Counted from the stretch's first letter, positions 15,584 to 24,432 are shown. The stretch: DNA of 34,687 nucleotides from an uncultured Clostridia bacterium (GCA_937915065.1 CALDMR010000130.1:1-34687), one strand, 5' to 3'. The notes: a model not told the origin generated them from the sequence alone. Program-made: numbers and translations.

Positions 15584-18500
15584 TCATCCCTCCCCTTTCT
15601 CCGCACAGAGGCGGTCCAGTTCTTCCCAAAATTCCTGTTCCTTGACCGATGCAATATACTCCCTCCGGTCGCTGCCCCGCCCCTCTTCAAAATGGCAGGC
15701 AGAGGCAAAAGCGCAGTAGGCGCAGGCATTTTTGCTTTCACTGCGGTAGTTCGGATCGGCGTCAATATTGCCACGCTCCATCTCTGCGGCGATCTGCTCC
15801 AGCAGGTGATCCACATAGCGGCTCAATTTGCCCAGCTGCGCCGCCGTGGCCACTCCCTCGGTGATGGTGCCGTCCTTTTTGATGGACAGCGGCAGGAAGC
15901 AGGGCCCTTCCGCAGCCCCATGCTCCATGGCCTCCAACACTTCAGCGTTGTTCAAAAACATGCCGCTGCGCTTCAGTTCCTTTTTCATGGCCGCAGTGAT
16001 CTCCGCATCCCCGGCATTGCGATCCATGGTCAAGATCACATCCCGGGCCGGCAGGTATTCCACGCCCGCAGGCACGATCTCAGCCCCTTCCGCGCCCAGG
16101 GCGCTGCCCCCAGCCCGCTGCAGTGTAAACAGGTACAGCAGCATCTGCACGCCCACGCCGTGCAGGATCTCCGCCAAGTCAAATTTCTTTTTACCCGTTT
16201 TATAGTCCACTACCCGCAAATACAGCTTGCCGTCCTTCAGCCAACCGTCTACCCGATCCACTTTGCCGCTGACCCGCAGCTGTGCGCCGCCGGCGCTGAT
16301 GGACACGGCAGGCAGCCTGCCCGCGCCGCCGAACTCCAGCTCAAAGGCCATGGGAACAAAGTCCGACACGGCCAATTCCGCCGCCACATTATCCACAATG
16401 GCATAGGCCGTTTTTTTCAACCGGCCGAAAAGATAGCGGAAACGGGCGCTTTTATCTTTCAATCCCCCCAGATTCTCCCGGGCAAAGCAATCGATATACC
16501 CGGCAATCAGCCCATGGAGTTCCTCCTCGGAAAGATTCTGAAATCCGCCCCGCAGTTTCGCTTCCCTGGCGGTGTTTTCCAGCAGGTAATGCAAAAACGT
16601 GCCGATCTCCGGCGCATCCAGCCCCGCCTTGCGGCGCTCCCGGGCTTTCAGCCCATACTGCATAAAAAAGGCAAAGTGGCAGGAGTTGAGCTGATCCATG
16701 CGGGAAGCCGACATGCGGATCTGTTCACCATACAGCGTGCGCACCGCCGCCGGCGACAGGCGCCCCCGCTCCATGGTACGGGCCCGTTCCATGGCCGCCA
16801 AGCGATCCCGCAGCCCTTCGTCTGCGGCAAAATACGCCCACAAGGAACCTTTTCCCCGCTTCCCCGCCTCTTCCAAAGCCGGAACGGGCGCCGCCAATAA
16901 CCGCCGTTCATCCGTCTGCATTTCTACCGCCACCGCGGGGAACAGGCGACGCAGCCGCCCCACCACAAAAGCGGGCCGCAGTTCCGCGCCGGAAAGATCC
17001 GCTACGGGCCAGCTGACGCACAGGCGCTCGGTAGCCTGTCCCAAAGCCGCATACAGATGCATCAATTCCATATTCATCTGCTCCACGCCAAAGGGCGCCA
17101 GGCGCAGATCCCCCTCCAGCAGCTCCTCCCGGTCGCTGTCCGTCAGGATGCCGCCGGGACTGCCGGCCGCCGGAAGCACATGGTCGTTGACCCCCAGCAA
17201 AAAAACATAGCGGTAACTATGGCGGTCATTTCGGGTGATCTCCGTCACGCTGATCTGATCCAAAGCCGCCGGAATGGTGCCAATATCATACTGGGACAGC
17301 ACCAGTTTCAACAGGCGGGTAAACTCCCGGCTTTCCAGTTCCGCATCCCCCAGGATCAGAACGAACTGATCCATCACATCGCACAGGATCTTCCAGATCT
17401 GCCCGTATTCATCAGCCAGTTTATTCTCCCCCAAAGAGCGGAACAGCTCCGTTTTCTCCTTCAAATGGCCGGGCAGGGAAATCCGCTCCAGGAAATCGCA
17501 CAGAGCATCGACCTGTCCCCGGGCGGTTTGATGGCTCCGCAGATCCCGCTGCAGCGCAATCAACGGTCCCCGCACCGCTGCGCGGGAAACATTGAGCGCC
17601 GCCAGACGCGCCGCAGCCTCCTCTGTCATCTCTGCACCGTATCCATCCGGATGGGCGCTCCAGCCCTCCTCCCGCGTCCACATGCCGCCGCGGATCTCCC
17701 ACTTGAGCACATAGTTCTCCAGCAGATCGCAATCCTCGGCAGAAATGCCCGTCATGCCGGTTTTCAAATAGCGGAAGAGATCTTCATATTCCCAGCCGCC
17801 CGACACCGTATCCAGCGCCGCCAGCACCAAAGCCACCACAGGCTTTTCCAAAATATCCCGGCTGCGGTTCAGAAAGGCAGGCAGGTCATAGCGTTCAAAC
17901 ACATTTTCAATGGTGGCTTCGTAATCCCCCATATTGCGGGCCGCCACCAGCACATCCCGGCAGCGGCACTTGCCTTCAGCCAGCAGCCGGCGGATCTCCG
18001 CCGCCGCCCGCTCCACTTCATCATAGGCCGTGTGGGCCTGATACAGCGCCACAGCCTCTGTCGGTTCTCCGTAGGGCCGCAGCGCGCCGAAAAAGCCCCT
18101 TTCCAAATGCCGCAGGGCGGGATCCCCGGCCGGAGCCCCAGCCATAGGCGAAGCGATGGTCCGGGCACTGACATGCACCTCTTCCGCCAGGCGCAGCAGC
18201 CGGGAACGCACCTGCTGCGCCACCGCAAAAACGCCGTCTGTCCGCTGCATATCTCCCAGCAGCGTCACTGTTACGGAGTCGGCATACTGCAGCATATGGC
18301 GCAGCACTGCTTCCTCCCGGGCGTTAAAATATAAAAAGCCATCGGCATAGATCTGCATGCCGCGAAAATAATCTTTGCCTTCCGGGCTGTCCAGCACGCT
18401 CAGCACCCGCTCCATCAAATCACGGCAGTCCCGGCCGCCCTCGGTAAGCATGGCATCATATGTACCGCAGATCAGCGCAATATCCTGCAGCTTATCCGCC

Positions 18501-18949
18501 AAAAGCGGGGAGACCGACTGCTGCCGGTCCAGCAGCGTTTGATAGTCCACGCAATAGGCCCGCAATTCCTCCTGCAAATGAATCAGCTGCTCCAGAAAGG
18601 CCGCCCGCTGGGATGGGCGGCGGTACACCTTCAAGGCGCTCATATTGGCCTGCAGCGCCCGGTACATGGTCAGGATTTTTCCGCCGCCGTCCAGCACCGT
18701 ACCGCCGACGCCGCCGGTGCGCTGCAGAATGTCCGCCGCCAGCCAGCGAAAACTGGCCACCGCCGCATGCCGCGACGCCCGGTCACCGCAGGCTGCGCAC
18801 AGATCCCGCTCCGCCTGATGGGAAGCATGCTCCGGCACCAGCAGCATCTGCCGCCCTGCCAGCCCCTCCGCCGCGATCTCCCGCAGCACAGCAGCCGACT
18901 TTCCGGTGCCTGCCCGATCCATGATAATGGTCAATCCCTGTTTCGCCAT
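15584..18949 (-). CDS. addB: ATP-dependent helicase/nuclease subunit B
   Basis: 1,121 aa. AddB is the Chi-scanning, inactivated-helicase subunit with the second nuclease. The N-terminus has the Walker A-like loop DRAGTGKS (11-18). The C-terminal RecB-type nuclease has VVDYKTGKKKFD. Four cysteines that hold the 4Fe-4S staple are present: one in NSCHFAFF before the nuclease core, and C-x2-C-x5-C at 1076, 1079 and 1085. This identifies AddB rather than RexB, which lacks them. The ATG follows a GGGAGGAGAAAGGG stretch on the minus strand. It is first in the addBA operon. Nothing looks damaged. Confidence 0.95.
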   Translation of the reverse strand: MAKQGLTIIMDRAGTGKSAAVLREIAAEGLAGRQMLLVPEHASHQAERDLCAACGDRASRHAAVASFRWLAADILQRTGGVGGTVLDGGGKILTMYRALQANMSALKVYRRPSQRAAFLEQLIHLQEELRAYCVDYQTLLDRQQSVSPLLADKLQDIALICGTYDAMLTEGGRDCRDLMERVLSVLDSPEGKDYFRGMQIYADGFLYFNAREEAVLRHMLQYADSVTVTLLGDMQRTDGVFAVAQQVRSRLLRLAEEVHVSARTIASPMAGAPAGDPALRHLERGFFGALRPYGEPTEAVALYQAHTAYDEVERAAAEIRRLLAEGKCRCRDVLVAARNMGDYEATIENVFERYDLPAFLNRSRDILEKPVVALVLAALDTVSGGWEYEDLFRYLKTGMTGISAEDCDLLENYVLKWEIRGGMWTREEGWSAHPDGYGAEMTEEAAARLAALNVSRAAVRGPLIALQRDLRSHQTARGQVDALCDFLERISLPGHLKEKTELFRSLGENKLADEYGQIWKILCDVMDQFVLILGDAELESREFTRLLKLVLSQYDIGTIPAALDQISVTEITRNDRHSYRYVFLLGVNDHVLPAAGSPGGILTDSDREELLEGDLRLAPFGVEQMNMELMHLYAALGQATERLCVSWPVADLSGAELRPAFVVGRLRRLFPAVAVEMQTDERRLLAAPVPALEEAGKRGKGSLWAYFAADEGLRDRLAAMERARTMERGRLSPAAVRTLYGEQIRMSASRMDQLNSCHFAFFMQYGLKARERRKAGLDAPEIGTFLHYLLENTAREAKLRGGFQNLSEEELHGLIAGYIDCFARENLGGLKDKSARFRYLFGRLKKTAYAIVDNVAAELAVSDFVPMAFELEFGGAGRLPAVSISAGGAQLRVSGKVDRVDGWLKDGKLYLRVVDYKTGKKKFDLAEILHGVGVQMLLYLFTLQRAGGSALGAEGAEIVPAGVEYLPARDVILTMDRNAGDAEITAAMKKELKRSGMFLNNAEVLEAMEHGAAEGPCFLPLSIKKDGTITEGVATAAQLGKLSRYVDHLLEQIAAEMERGNIDADPNYRSESKNACAYCAFASACHFEEGRGSDRREYIASVKEQEFWEELDRLCAEKGEG

Positions 18950-18981
18950 CCCTTTCTCCTCCCGCTGTCGTTCTTTTTTGT

Positions 18982-18990
18982 ATTATATCA
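18982..18990 (-). promoter_or_regulatory. extended -10 promoter of addBA
   Basis: TGATATAAT on the minus strand: consensus TATAAT (18987-18982) with the TG of an extended -10 element. The -35 region is poor (TTTCAT at 17 nt), as is usual for extended -10 promoters. The leader before addB is short. Confidence 0.55.
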
Positions 18991-19033
18991 CACATTTGTT
19001 CGACATGAAAGTTTCTTTCCCCTTTTCTGCACA

Positions 19034-19068
19034 GAAAACCAGCCGGAGCGGCGCTCCGGCTGGTTCTG
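19034..19068 (-). terminator. spoIIR terminator
   Basis: 13-bp perfect arms AACCAGCCGGAGC (19037-19049) and complement (19053-19065), with a 3-nt loop, then TTTTC on the minus strand. Confidence 0.8.
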
Positions 19069-19069
19069 T

Positions 19070-19702
19070 TCATTTCCCCTGCCACCGTTCTCTCCACGAC
19101 TGCCAGAGTTCAATGGATTTAAATTTCAGCACATATTCCCCATCCGTCCGGGTGATCAGGGCAAGATCCTCCTGCGAAAGGCCGGTACGCCGGGCCTCCT
19201 GTTCCAAATCCCCCGACACGGCGGCAGTACACAGCGGGGGGTACACCACGCACCACCAGTTATGCCCCTCCCCCGGCCCGATAATCACGCGAAGGCTCAA
19301 ATATTCTCCGCCGGGCAGGGCAAAGGTGCCATAATCCCGGGTGGGATACGTTTCCGGTGCAAGCAGGGTTTGCACCCCATATCCGCAGCCGGCAGCCCGC
19401 ACCGTTTTTTCCGCCGCCGCCCGCAGCTGCGGCAGGTGGGCCCGCAGGCAGCGCTCCGCCTCCTCGCGGGAAGCCGACTCTTCCAAAAGGGTCTCCGCCT
19501 CTTCCAACACCACATCCCGCCCCTGCAGCTTCAGCTGCTGGTCGGCCATATCATCCGACGCCGCGATCACATGCAGGCGAATCAACTCCCCGGCCAGCGC
19601 CTGCTGGCGCTGCAGGGACCACATGCCCCACAGCAGCGAAACAGCCAGCCCGGCCAACAGCGCCGCCGCAATCCACCGCGTCCAAAGTTCCCGTTGCTTC
19701 AT
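19070..19702 (-). CDS. spoIIR: stage II sporulation protein R
   Basis: 210 aa. SpoIIR is made in the forespore under sigma-F, exported across the inner membrane, and triggers SpoIIGA to process pro-sigma-E in the mother cell. One transmembrane/signal segment at about 9-29, then the family motif IRLHVIAASDD (41-51), ETYPTRDYGTFALPGGEY (117-134), LRVIIGPGEGHNWWCVVYPP (137-156) and the tail EYVLKFKSIEL. The ATG at 19702 is preferred to the GTG at 19714, which touches the SD. The SD AGGA lies inside the 3' arm of the upstream terminator hairpin. A sigma-F-like promoter starts inside that hairpin. Its presence shows the organism belongs to an endospore-forming lineage. Confidence 0.95.
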   Translation of the reverse strand: MKQRELWTRWIAAALLAGLAVSLLWGMWSLQRQQALAGELIRLHVIAASDDMADQQLKLQGRDVVLEEAETLLEESASREEAERCLRAHLPQLRAAAEKTVRAAGCGYGVQTLLAPETYPTRDYGTFALPGGEYLSLRVIIGPGEGHNWWCVVYPPLCTAAVSGDLEQEARRTGLSQEDLALITRTDGEYVLKFKSIELWQSWRERWQGK

Positions 19703-19754
19703 GAAAAAAAACACCGTCCTATGTAGAAGTTATCTACAGTTTGGACGGTGTTTT
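19703..19754 (-). terminator. ispE terminator overlapping the spoIIR promoter and SD
   Basis: On the minus strand, AAAACACCGTCC (19754-19743) pairs with GGACGGTGTTTT (19719-19708), with an inner TGTAGA/TCTACA helix, and T8 follows. The 3' arm holds the spoIIR SD (AGGA) and the T-run ends directly at the spoIIR ATG. Confidence 0.88.
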
Positions 19755-19766
19755 CCATTTTTATAC
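19738..19766 (-). promoter_or_regulatory. sigma-F-like promoter of spoIIR
   Basis: On the minus strand, GTATA (19766-19762), exactly 15 nt, then GTCCAAACTG (19746-19737). The Bacillus sigma-F consensus is GYATA-N15-GGNNANAHTR; only the second G is missed. The -35 lies in the last codons and stop of ispE and the -10 lies in the 5' arm of the ispE terminator. Confidence 0.62.
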
Positions 19767-20627
19767 ATTGACCATGGTGGTAAGGTATGTTTGCTGATAT
19801 TCTTCTTTCAAAGCCGACGCCGCGGCTTCAGCCAATCCCCGGTCGGTAAACAGGCCGAACACCGTGGGGCCGGAACCGGTCATACAGGCGCTGAGCGCGC
19901 CCAGATCCAGCAGGCGATCCTTGATATAAAACACCTCGTCGTGTTTCTCCGTCAGCACTTCTTCAAACACGTTATAAACCCGGCGGAGAATTCCGGACAG
20001 ATCCTGCTTTTCCAGGCTTTGCAGCATGCCGCGGGTATCCGGATGCCGGCGCAGCCGCTGGGTGCGCACGCAGCCAAACAGCTCCGGCGTGGACATGGGA
20101 AAAGCCGGCTTGCACACCACGGCCCAGCACGCCGGCATGGGGGGCAAGCGCGTCAGGATCTCGCCCCGCCCTTCGGCCAGGGCCGTTCCGCCGAACACAC
20201 AGAACGGCACATCGCTGCCCACCCATTCGCCAATGCGGCACAGCCGGGCAATGCTCATATCCGGGGCATACAGCTTCCGCAGGCCCCGCAGCACAGCGGC
20301 CGCATCCGCGCTGCCGCCGGCCATACCGGCACACACAGGGATCACTTTGTCGATCTCGATCCCGATTCCCGGGTTGCGCAGATCTGCCGCTTCAAAAAAC
20401 GCCTCCGCCGCACGATACGCCAGATTGCTGCTGTCGCAGGGGAGATAGGGCACGCTGCTGCGCAGTTCGATCCTGCGGTTTCCGGTTTCCCGGATGCGGA
20501 CGGTATCATGCAGAGAGATGCTCTGCATCACCATGCGCAGGTCGTGATACCCATCCTCCCGGCGGCGCAGGATATCCAGGGTCAGATTCAGTTTTGCATA
20601 GGCTTTGACGGCAATCTCCGCCCTCAT
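19761..20627 (-). CDS. ispE: 4-diphosphocytidyl-2-C-methyl-D-erythritol kinase
   Basis: 288 aa. GHMP-family kinase of the MEP isoprenoid pathway, phosphorylating CDP-ME on the 2-hydroxyl. AYAKLNLTLDIL with Lys12 matching the catalytic Lys, RREDGYHDL substrate loop, ATP loop VCAGMAGGSADAAA (98-111; Cys and Ala where many IspE have Gly and Ser), catalytic Asp in GSDVPF (Asp139), and the C-terminal MTGSGPTVFGLF. The start at 20627 (MRAEI) fits GAGGTGA 5 nt upstream; the GTG at 20636 is too near the SD. It lies 5 nt after the DUF1015 gene, the last gene of a four-gene operon. Confidence 0.95.
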   Translation of the reverse strand: MRAEIAVKAYAKLNLTLDILRRREDGYHDLRMVMQSISLHDTVRIRETGNRRIELRSSVPYLPCDSSNLAYRAAEAFFEAADLRNPGIGIEIDKVIPVCAGMAGGSADAAAVLRGLRKLYAPDMSIARLCRIGEWVGSDVPFCVFGGTALAEGRGEILTRLPPMPACWAVVCKPAFPMSTPELFGCVRTQRLRRHPDTRGMLQSLEKQDLSGILRRVYNVFEEVLTEKHDEVFYIKDRLLDLGALSACMTGSGPTVFGLFTDRGLAEAAASALKEEYQQTYLTTMVNV

Positions 20628-20632
20628 CACGA

Positions 20633-21868
20633 TCACCTCTGTAATGCTCTTGCTTCCAGGTAATAGCGTTTATCCCGGCCATGGCCGATGGAAAAGGTTT
20701 TCCGGGGCAGGGCCCCGTGTTCTTTCACATAGGGGAACAGGCTGCCGCGGGGAAACTCCGGCAGCAGGAAGCCCATGCAGCGGGTCTGGCTGCTCATCTC
20801 CTCCACGGCAGACACATCGTGGATATAATCCAGCGCGCCGCCGTGGCGGGCCAGATAGTCGTCCAAAAAGTTTTGCAGGGTTTCCACCGCCAGGGCCGCT
20901 TCCGGATGGGGCACCGTGATCGCACCGCCGCGCTCCTTGCAGCACCAGCGGATCACATGGCCCTCCCCCTCTCCGGGAATGGCGTCGGGATAATAGGCAC
21001 CAAAGGCCTCCAGCATCTGCTCTGCATCCACACCGAACGCCATACGGTGGATGGGCAGAAACACAACGCCGGGATCGTTCAGGCTGACAATCTCTGCCAG
21101 GGCCCAGCGGGAGGGCAGATCCGCCCACTGCTCCCGGGGCGTCCGCCCTTTGTCCCGCTCATAAATTTCCTTGGCCGCCGCCAGGGAATGGTTCCCGTCG
21201 CCCACGGCAAAGAGCAGCTCCGTCTGCCGGCGCAGGAACGCCACATCCTCGGCCACCCGCTGCACAGACGCGTCATCCAGCCGCCAGCCTTCGATCCGGC
21301 CGCCGCCTTCCATCAGGGTAAAGCCATACAGCTTCTCCATCTCATCCTTATGGGCTTCCAGCGGAGCAATCACGCTGCGGGCACTGTCATCCATCAGGAT
21401 CATCACATGGGGCAGCTCCAAAGGAGCATGCTCCCGAATATGTACCCGGGGCGGAATCCGCTCCAGCACTGTTTTTTCCGTGGCCCGGATCAGCGCCTGG
21501 CTGCCCGGATGGTAGTCGTATTCCTCCAGATCCACCCGGCACACCAGTCCCCGGCGCTTTCCGCCGCCGGTGATCTCCCGTTCCACATAGATCATGGCAT
21601 TCTCCTGCGTTGTAAACAAATGCTGGTTCAAATACTGTTCCATGGTTTCATTGATCCGGGCCACGCTTTCTTCCGCGCTGCACTCATTCAAATAAGCCTC
21701 CGGCAGGATCAGCCGCAGGGACGAGGGCGCACTGCCCACATTCTCCTCCACACGGTGCCAATAATCCGGCTGCGCTGTGAACTGATCGCAGGCGATCACG
21801 CTCCACTTGGACAAATTACAGTTGGGCAGCAAAATGTCTGCCGGGGCAATCCCTAAATGCTCAAACAT
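20633..21868 (-). CDS. DUF1015 family protein
   Basis: 411 aa. Whole-length match to the DUF1015 pattern: an N-terminal YWHRVEENVGSAPSS-type segment (normally Y-x-V-x-x-x-N-P), RSVIAPLEAHKDEME, AVGDGNHSLAAAKEIYE (the most conserved motif, GDGNHS-A-K), LAEIVSLNDPGVVFLPIHRM, and a YIHDVSAVEEM near the end. Function is unproven; in many Clostridia the gene lies near serine-pathway genes. The start at 21868 has AGGAGG 6 nt upstream and overlaps the end of the upstream gene by 8 nt. Translational coupling and its place between a phosphomutase-like enzyme and ispE are the only context. Confidence 0.85.
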   Translation of the reverse strand: MFEHLGIAPADILLPNCNLSKWSVIACDQFTAQPDYWHRVEENVGSAPSSLRLILPEAYLNECSAEESVARINETMEQYLNQHLFTTQENAMIYVEREITGGGKRRGLVCRVDLEEYDYHPGSQALIRATEKTVLERIPPRVHIREHAPLELPHVMILMDDSARSVIAPLEAHKDEMEKLYGFTLMEGGGRIEGWRLDDASVQRVAEDVAFLRRQTELLFAVGDGNHSLAAAKEIYERDKGRTPREQWADLPSRWALAEIVSLNDPGVVFLPIHRMAFGVDAEQMLEAFGAYYPDAIPGEGEGHVIRWCCKERGGAITVPHPEAALAVETLQNFLDDYLARHGGALDYIHDVSAVEEMSSQTRCMGFLLPEFPRGSLFPYVKEHGALPRKTFSIGHGRDKRYYLEARALQR

Positions 21869-23111
21869 GCCCATCCTCCTGTTCAAACAGCATGCCCATC
21901 AGCGCCGTGCCAGCCTCCACCGCAGGGCCGGCCATGCCGGTGGGTTCGTCATACCCGCCGCCGAAGCCGCTGTCTCTGCGGCTGTCATACAGCAGATAGG
22001 GTACAGGGTCGCCGTCATGGCCCCGGGTCGCGGTCAGCGTTTTGTGGTCAGACAGCATCAGCAGGCGATACTCTCCGATGTGCTCCCGCTCCAGGCTCTC
22101 CAGCAGCGGCGCCGTTACCCGGCTGTCCAGCCATTCAATGGCCTGGAGCTTGCCGGGCAGATCTCCGTTGTGGGTGCACTCGTCCGGCGCTTCCACATGG
22201 ATGGCGGCAAAGTCCGCCCCCTCTTTCAGGCACTGCACCGCAGCGGCCACCTTGCCTTCGTAGTTGGTCTCCAGTTCACCGGTGGCGCCCTCCACATGGA
22301 TCATGTCCAGCCCCGTCAGCGCGGCAATGCCGTGGCACAGGGGCACGGCGGAAATCACGCCGCCCCGGATATGGTAGGTATCATAAAAGTTCGGCAAAGC
22401 CACCGCCGTTCCCTCGGCCCAGAACCAGATGCCGTTGGCCGGCAGCTTTCCCGCCGCCCGGCGCGCCTCGTTCAGGGGGTGGTGATCCAGATACCGGTGG
22501 GCCAGGGTCATCAGCTCCTTCAGCACCGCCCCGTTGGCGCAGCCCGAGGGCAGCAGCGGCCCCACAGCTTCGCCCAGATGATCGTGGGGCGGGATCAGCC
22601 GGATCCCGGAAACATCCGCTCCCTTTTGCACCGCGATGTGGCGGAACGAGGGGTCGGGATACACCGTCATGCCCGCCCGATCTGCCGCAGCCCGGAATTC
22701 CGGAATCTCCCAAAGCGCCCGGATGATGGCAATGCTCTCCTCGCCCTCAATGGAACCGGCGCTGTGGGACAGGATGCGCTTTTCCTCCAGGGGCATGTCC
22801 CCATCCTCATAGCACACCATATTGCAGCGGTAAGCCACGTCCCCCGCCTGCAAGCGGATGCCGGAAGCAGCCGCTTCCATGGGCGCCCGGCCGGTAAAAT
22901 ACACCTTGGGGTCGCAGCCGAAAATGGACAAAATCGCCGTATCGCTGCCAGCAGGCAGTCCCAGGGGCACGTTTTTCACATTGCCCACCTCGCCCCGGGC
23001 CGCCAGTGCGTCAATGGTGGGCTTATGGGCAGCCTGTAGCGGTGTTTTGCCGCCCAGGCTTTCCACAGGGTTGTCGGCCATACCGTCGCCGATGATCAAA
23101 AGATATTTCAT
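21861..23111 (-). CDS. ApgM-type phosphoglycerate mutase, or the related proposed homoserine kinase
   Basis: 416 aa, alkaline-phosphatase superfamily. LLIIGDGMAD (metal Asp9), the phospho-acceptor Ser56 in LPAGSDTAILSIFG, GRAPMEAAASGI, the metal site DECTHNGD (about 300), and SDHKTLTATRGHDGDPVPYLLY with the second metal site. These define the archaeal-type, cofactor-independent mutase family (ApgM). A bacterial subset of that family (TIGR02535) is annotated as a proposed homoserine kinase, and the sequence alone does not separate the two. GGAGGG precedes the ATG; the gene lies 3 nt after an aminotransferase gene. A mutase would act in glycolysis; a kinase would link to threonine synthesis with the aminotransferase. 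Confidence 0.88.
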   Translation of the reverse strand: MKYLLIIGDGMADNPVESLGGKTPLQAAHKPTIDALAARGEVGNVKNVPLGLPAGSDTAILSIFGCDPKVYFTGRAPMEAAASGIRLQAGDVAYRCNMVCYEDGDMPLEEKRILSHSAGSIEGEESIAIIRALWEIPEFRAAADRAGMTVYPDPSFRHIAVQKGADVSGIRLIPPHDHLGEAVGPLLPSGCANGAVLKELMTLAHRYLDHHPLNEARRAAGKLPANGIWFWAEGTAVALPNFYDTYHIRGGVISAVPLCHGIAALTGLDMIHVEGATGELETNYEGKVAAAVQCLKEGADFAAIHVEAPDECTHNGDLPGKLQAIEWLDSRVTAPLLESLEREHIGEYRLLMLSDHKTLTATRGHDGDPVPYLLYDSRRDSGFGGGYDEPTGMAGPAVEAGTALMGMLFEQEDGHV

Positions 23112-23114
23112 TTC

Positions 23115-24299
23115 TTATCCCTCCTGCTGCGCGCGGAGCCGCTGCAAAAAGCGTTCCATCCGCTTGAGCGCTTCTTCGATTTTTGCCCGATCTGCCGCGT
23201 AGCACACGCGGGCGTGGCCCTCGCCGCCGGGGCCAAAGGCGCTGCCGGGAATAATGGCCACCTGCTCCTCCTGCAGCAGCCTTTTGCAGAAGTCCACATC
23301 GCTCAGGCCGAAGCCGTCGATCCTGGGGAAGCAGTAGAAGGCGCCCCGGGGTTCGCTGCACTCTAATCCCATATCCCGCAGGCCGCGGATCAGCAGCTTC
23401 CGGCGCTCGTCATACTCGCCGCGCATCTCCGCAATATCGGCCATGCCGTTTTTCATGGCCTCGATGGCGGCATGCTGGGTCACAGTGGGGGCGGACATGA
23501 TGCCGTATCCATGCAGGGCGGAGGCCGGCGCCACCAGCTCCCGGGGGCCGCACAGGTATCCCATGCGCCAGCCGGTCATGGCGAAGGCCTTGGAAAAGCC
23601 GCCCACGATCAGCGTCCGCTCCCGCATACCGGGCACAGCGGCCAGGGACATGTGCTCCTGGCCATAGGTCAGTTCGCTGTATATCTCGTCGCACAAAACG
23701 ACAATATCCGTGTCCTGCAGCACGGCGGCGATCTCTTCCAGATCCTGCCGCTCCAGAATCGCACCGGTGGGATTGCTGGGATAGGGCAGCACCAGCAGCT
23801 TGGTGCGGGGCGTGATGGCCGCGCGCACCTGCTCCGCCGTAATGCGGAAGCCATTTTCCGCCCGAACAACCACCTCTTTGACCACGCCGCCGCAGACTGT
23901 GGCCAGGGGGCCGTAACACACAAAGGTGGGCGAAGGCACGATGATCTCGTCCCCCGGGCCGATCAGGCAGCGGATGGCCAGATCGATGGCCTCGCTGCCG
24001 CCCACGGTGACCAAAATCTCATCTTCCGGTTCATAGTTCAGGGAAAACCGGGCGCTCAAATAGCTGGCGATGGCTCCGCGCAGCTCCGGCAGGCCGGGGT
24101 TCTGGGTGTATTTCGTGTGCCCTTCCAGCAGGGATGCGGCCCCCGCCTTCCGAATGTGCTCCGGGGTGACGAAATCCGGCTCTCCCAGACCCAGGGAAAT
24201 GGCCTCGGGCATCTCGTTGATGATATCGAAAAATTCCTTGATGCTGGACTCCGGTACCGCTTGAATGCCCGGCGTCAGCACCTTGCTGTAATTGATCAT
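23115..24299 (-). CDS. class I/II PLP-dependent aminotransferase
   Basis: 394 aa, aspartate-aminotransferase fold type I. ISLGLGEPDFVTPEHI, GLPELRGAIASYL, VGGSEAIDLAIR, YPSNPTGAIL (Asn176), DEIYSELTYG (Asp204, Tyr207 for the cofactor), and GFSKAFAMTGWRMGY with the PLP Lys237. A terminal GHARVCYA supplies the usual substrate-carboxylate Arg. Motifs resemble the PatA/AspC-like subgroup acting on aspartate or aromatic amino acids, but the substrate is not decided by sequence. First gene of the operon, with two promoters upstream. SD AAGGA is about 11 nt from the ATG on the minus strand. Confidence 0.92.
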   Translation of the reverse strand: MINYSKVLTPGIQAVPESSIKEFFDIINEMPEAISLGLGEPDFVTPEHIRKAGAASLLEGHTKYTQNPGLPELRGAIASYLSARFSLNYEPEDEILVTVGGSEAIDLAIRCLIGPGDEIIVPSPTFVCYGPLATVCGGVVKEVVVRAENGFRITAEQVRAAITPRTKLLVLPYPSNPTGAILERQDLEEIAAVLQDTDIVVLCDEIYSELTYGQEHMSLAAVPGMRERTLIVGGFSKAFAMTGWRMGYLCGPRELVAPASALHGYGIMSAPTVTQHAAIEAMKNGMADIAEMRGEYDERRKLLIRGLRDMGLECSEPRGAFYCFPRIDGFGLSDVDFCKRLLQEEQVAIIPGSAFGPGGEGHARVCYAADRAKIEEALKRMERFLQRLRAQQEG

Positions 24300-24336
24300 A
24301 CATGAACCCGTCCTTTATTTTGACATAGTTGGAAAT

Positions 24337-24365
24337 AGTATAGCACGAACCGGCCCCATGCGCAA
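24337..24365 (-). promoter_or_regulatory. proximal promoter of the aminotransferase operon
   Basis: On the minus strand, TTGCGC (24365-24360), a 17-nt spacer, TATACT (24342-24337). Confidence 0.6.
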
Positions 24366-24402
24366 CGCTTCTTCCCCGGGAAATATTGCAGTTTCTGCTT
24401 GC

Positions 24403-24432
24403 AGTATAATCCCTCTTATCTTGTTTTGTCAA
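24403..24432 (-). promoter_or_regulatory. distal promoter of the aminotransferase operon
   Basis: On the minus strand, consensus TTGACA (24432-24427), an 18-nt spacer, TATACT (24408-24403). Directly downstream CTGCAA occurs twice, 13 nt apart, across the expected start, a possible regulator site. The 407-nt gene-free stretch 24300-24706 holds this promoter pair and two hairpins; I see no gene in it. Confidence 0.65.
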
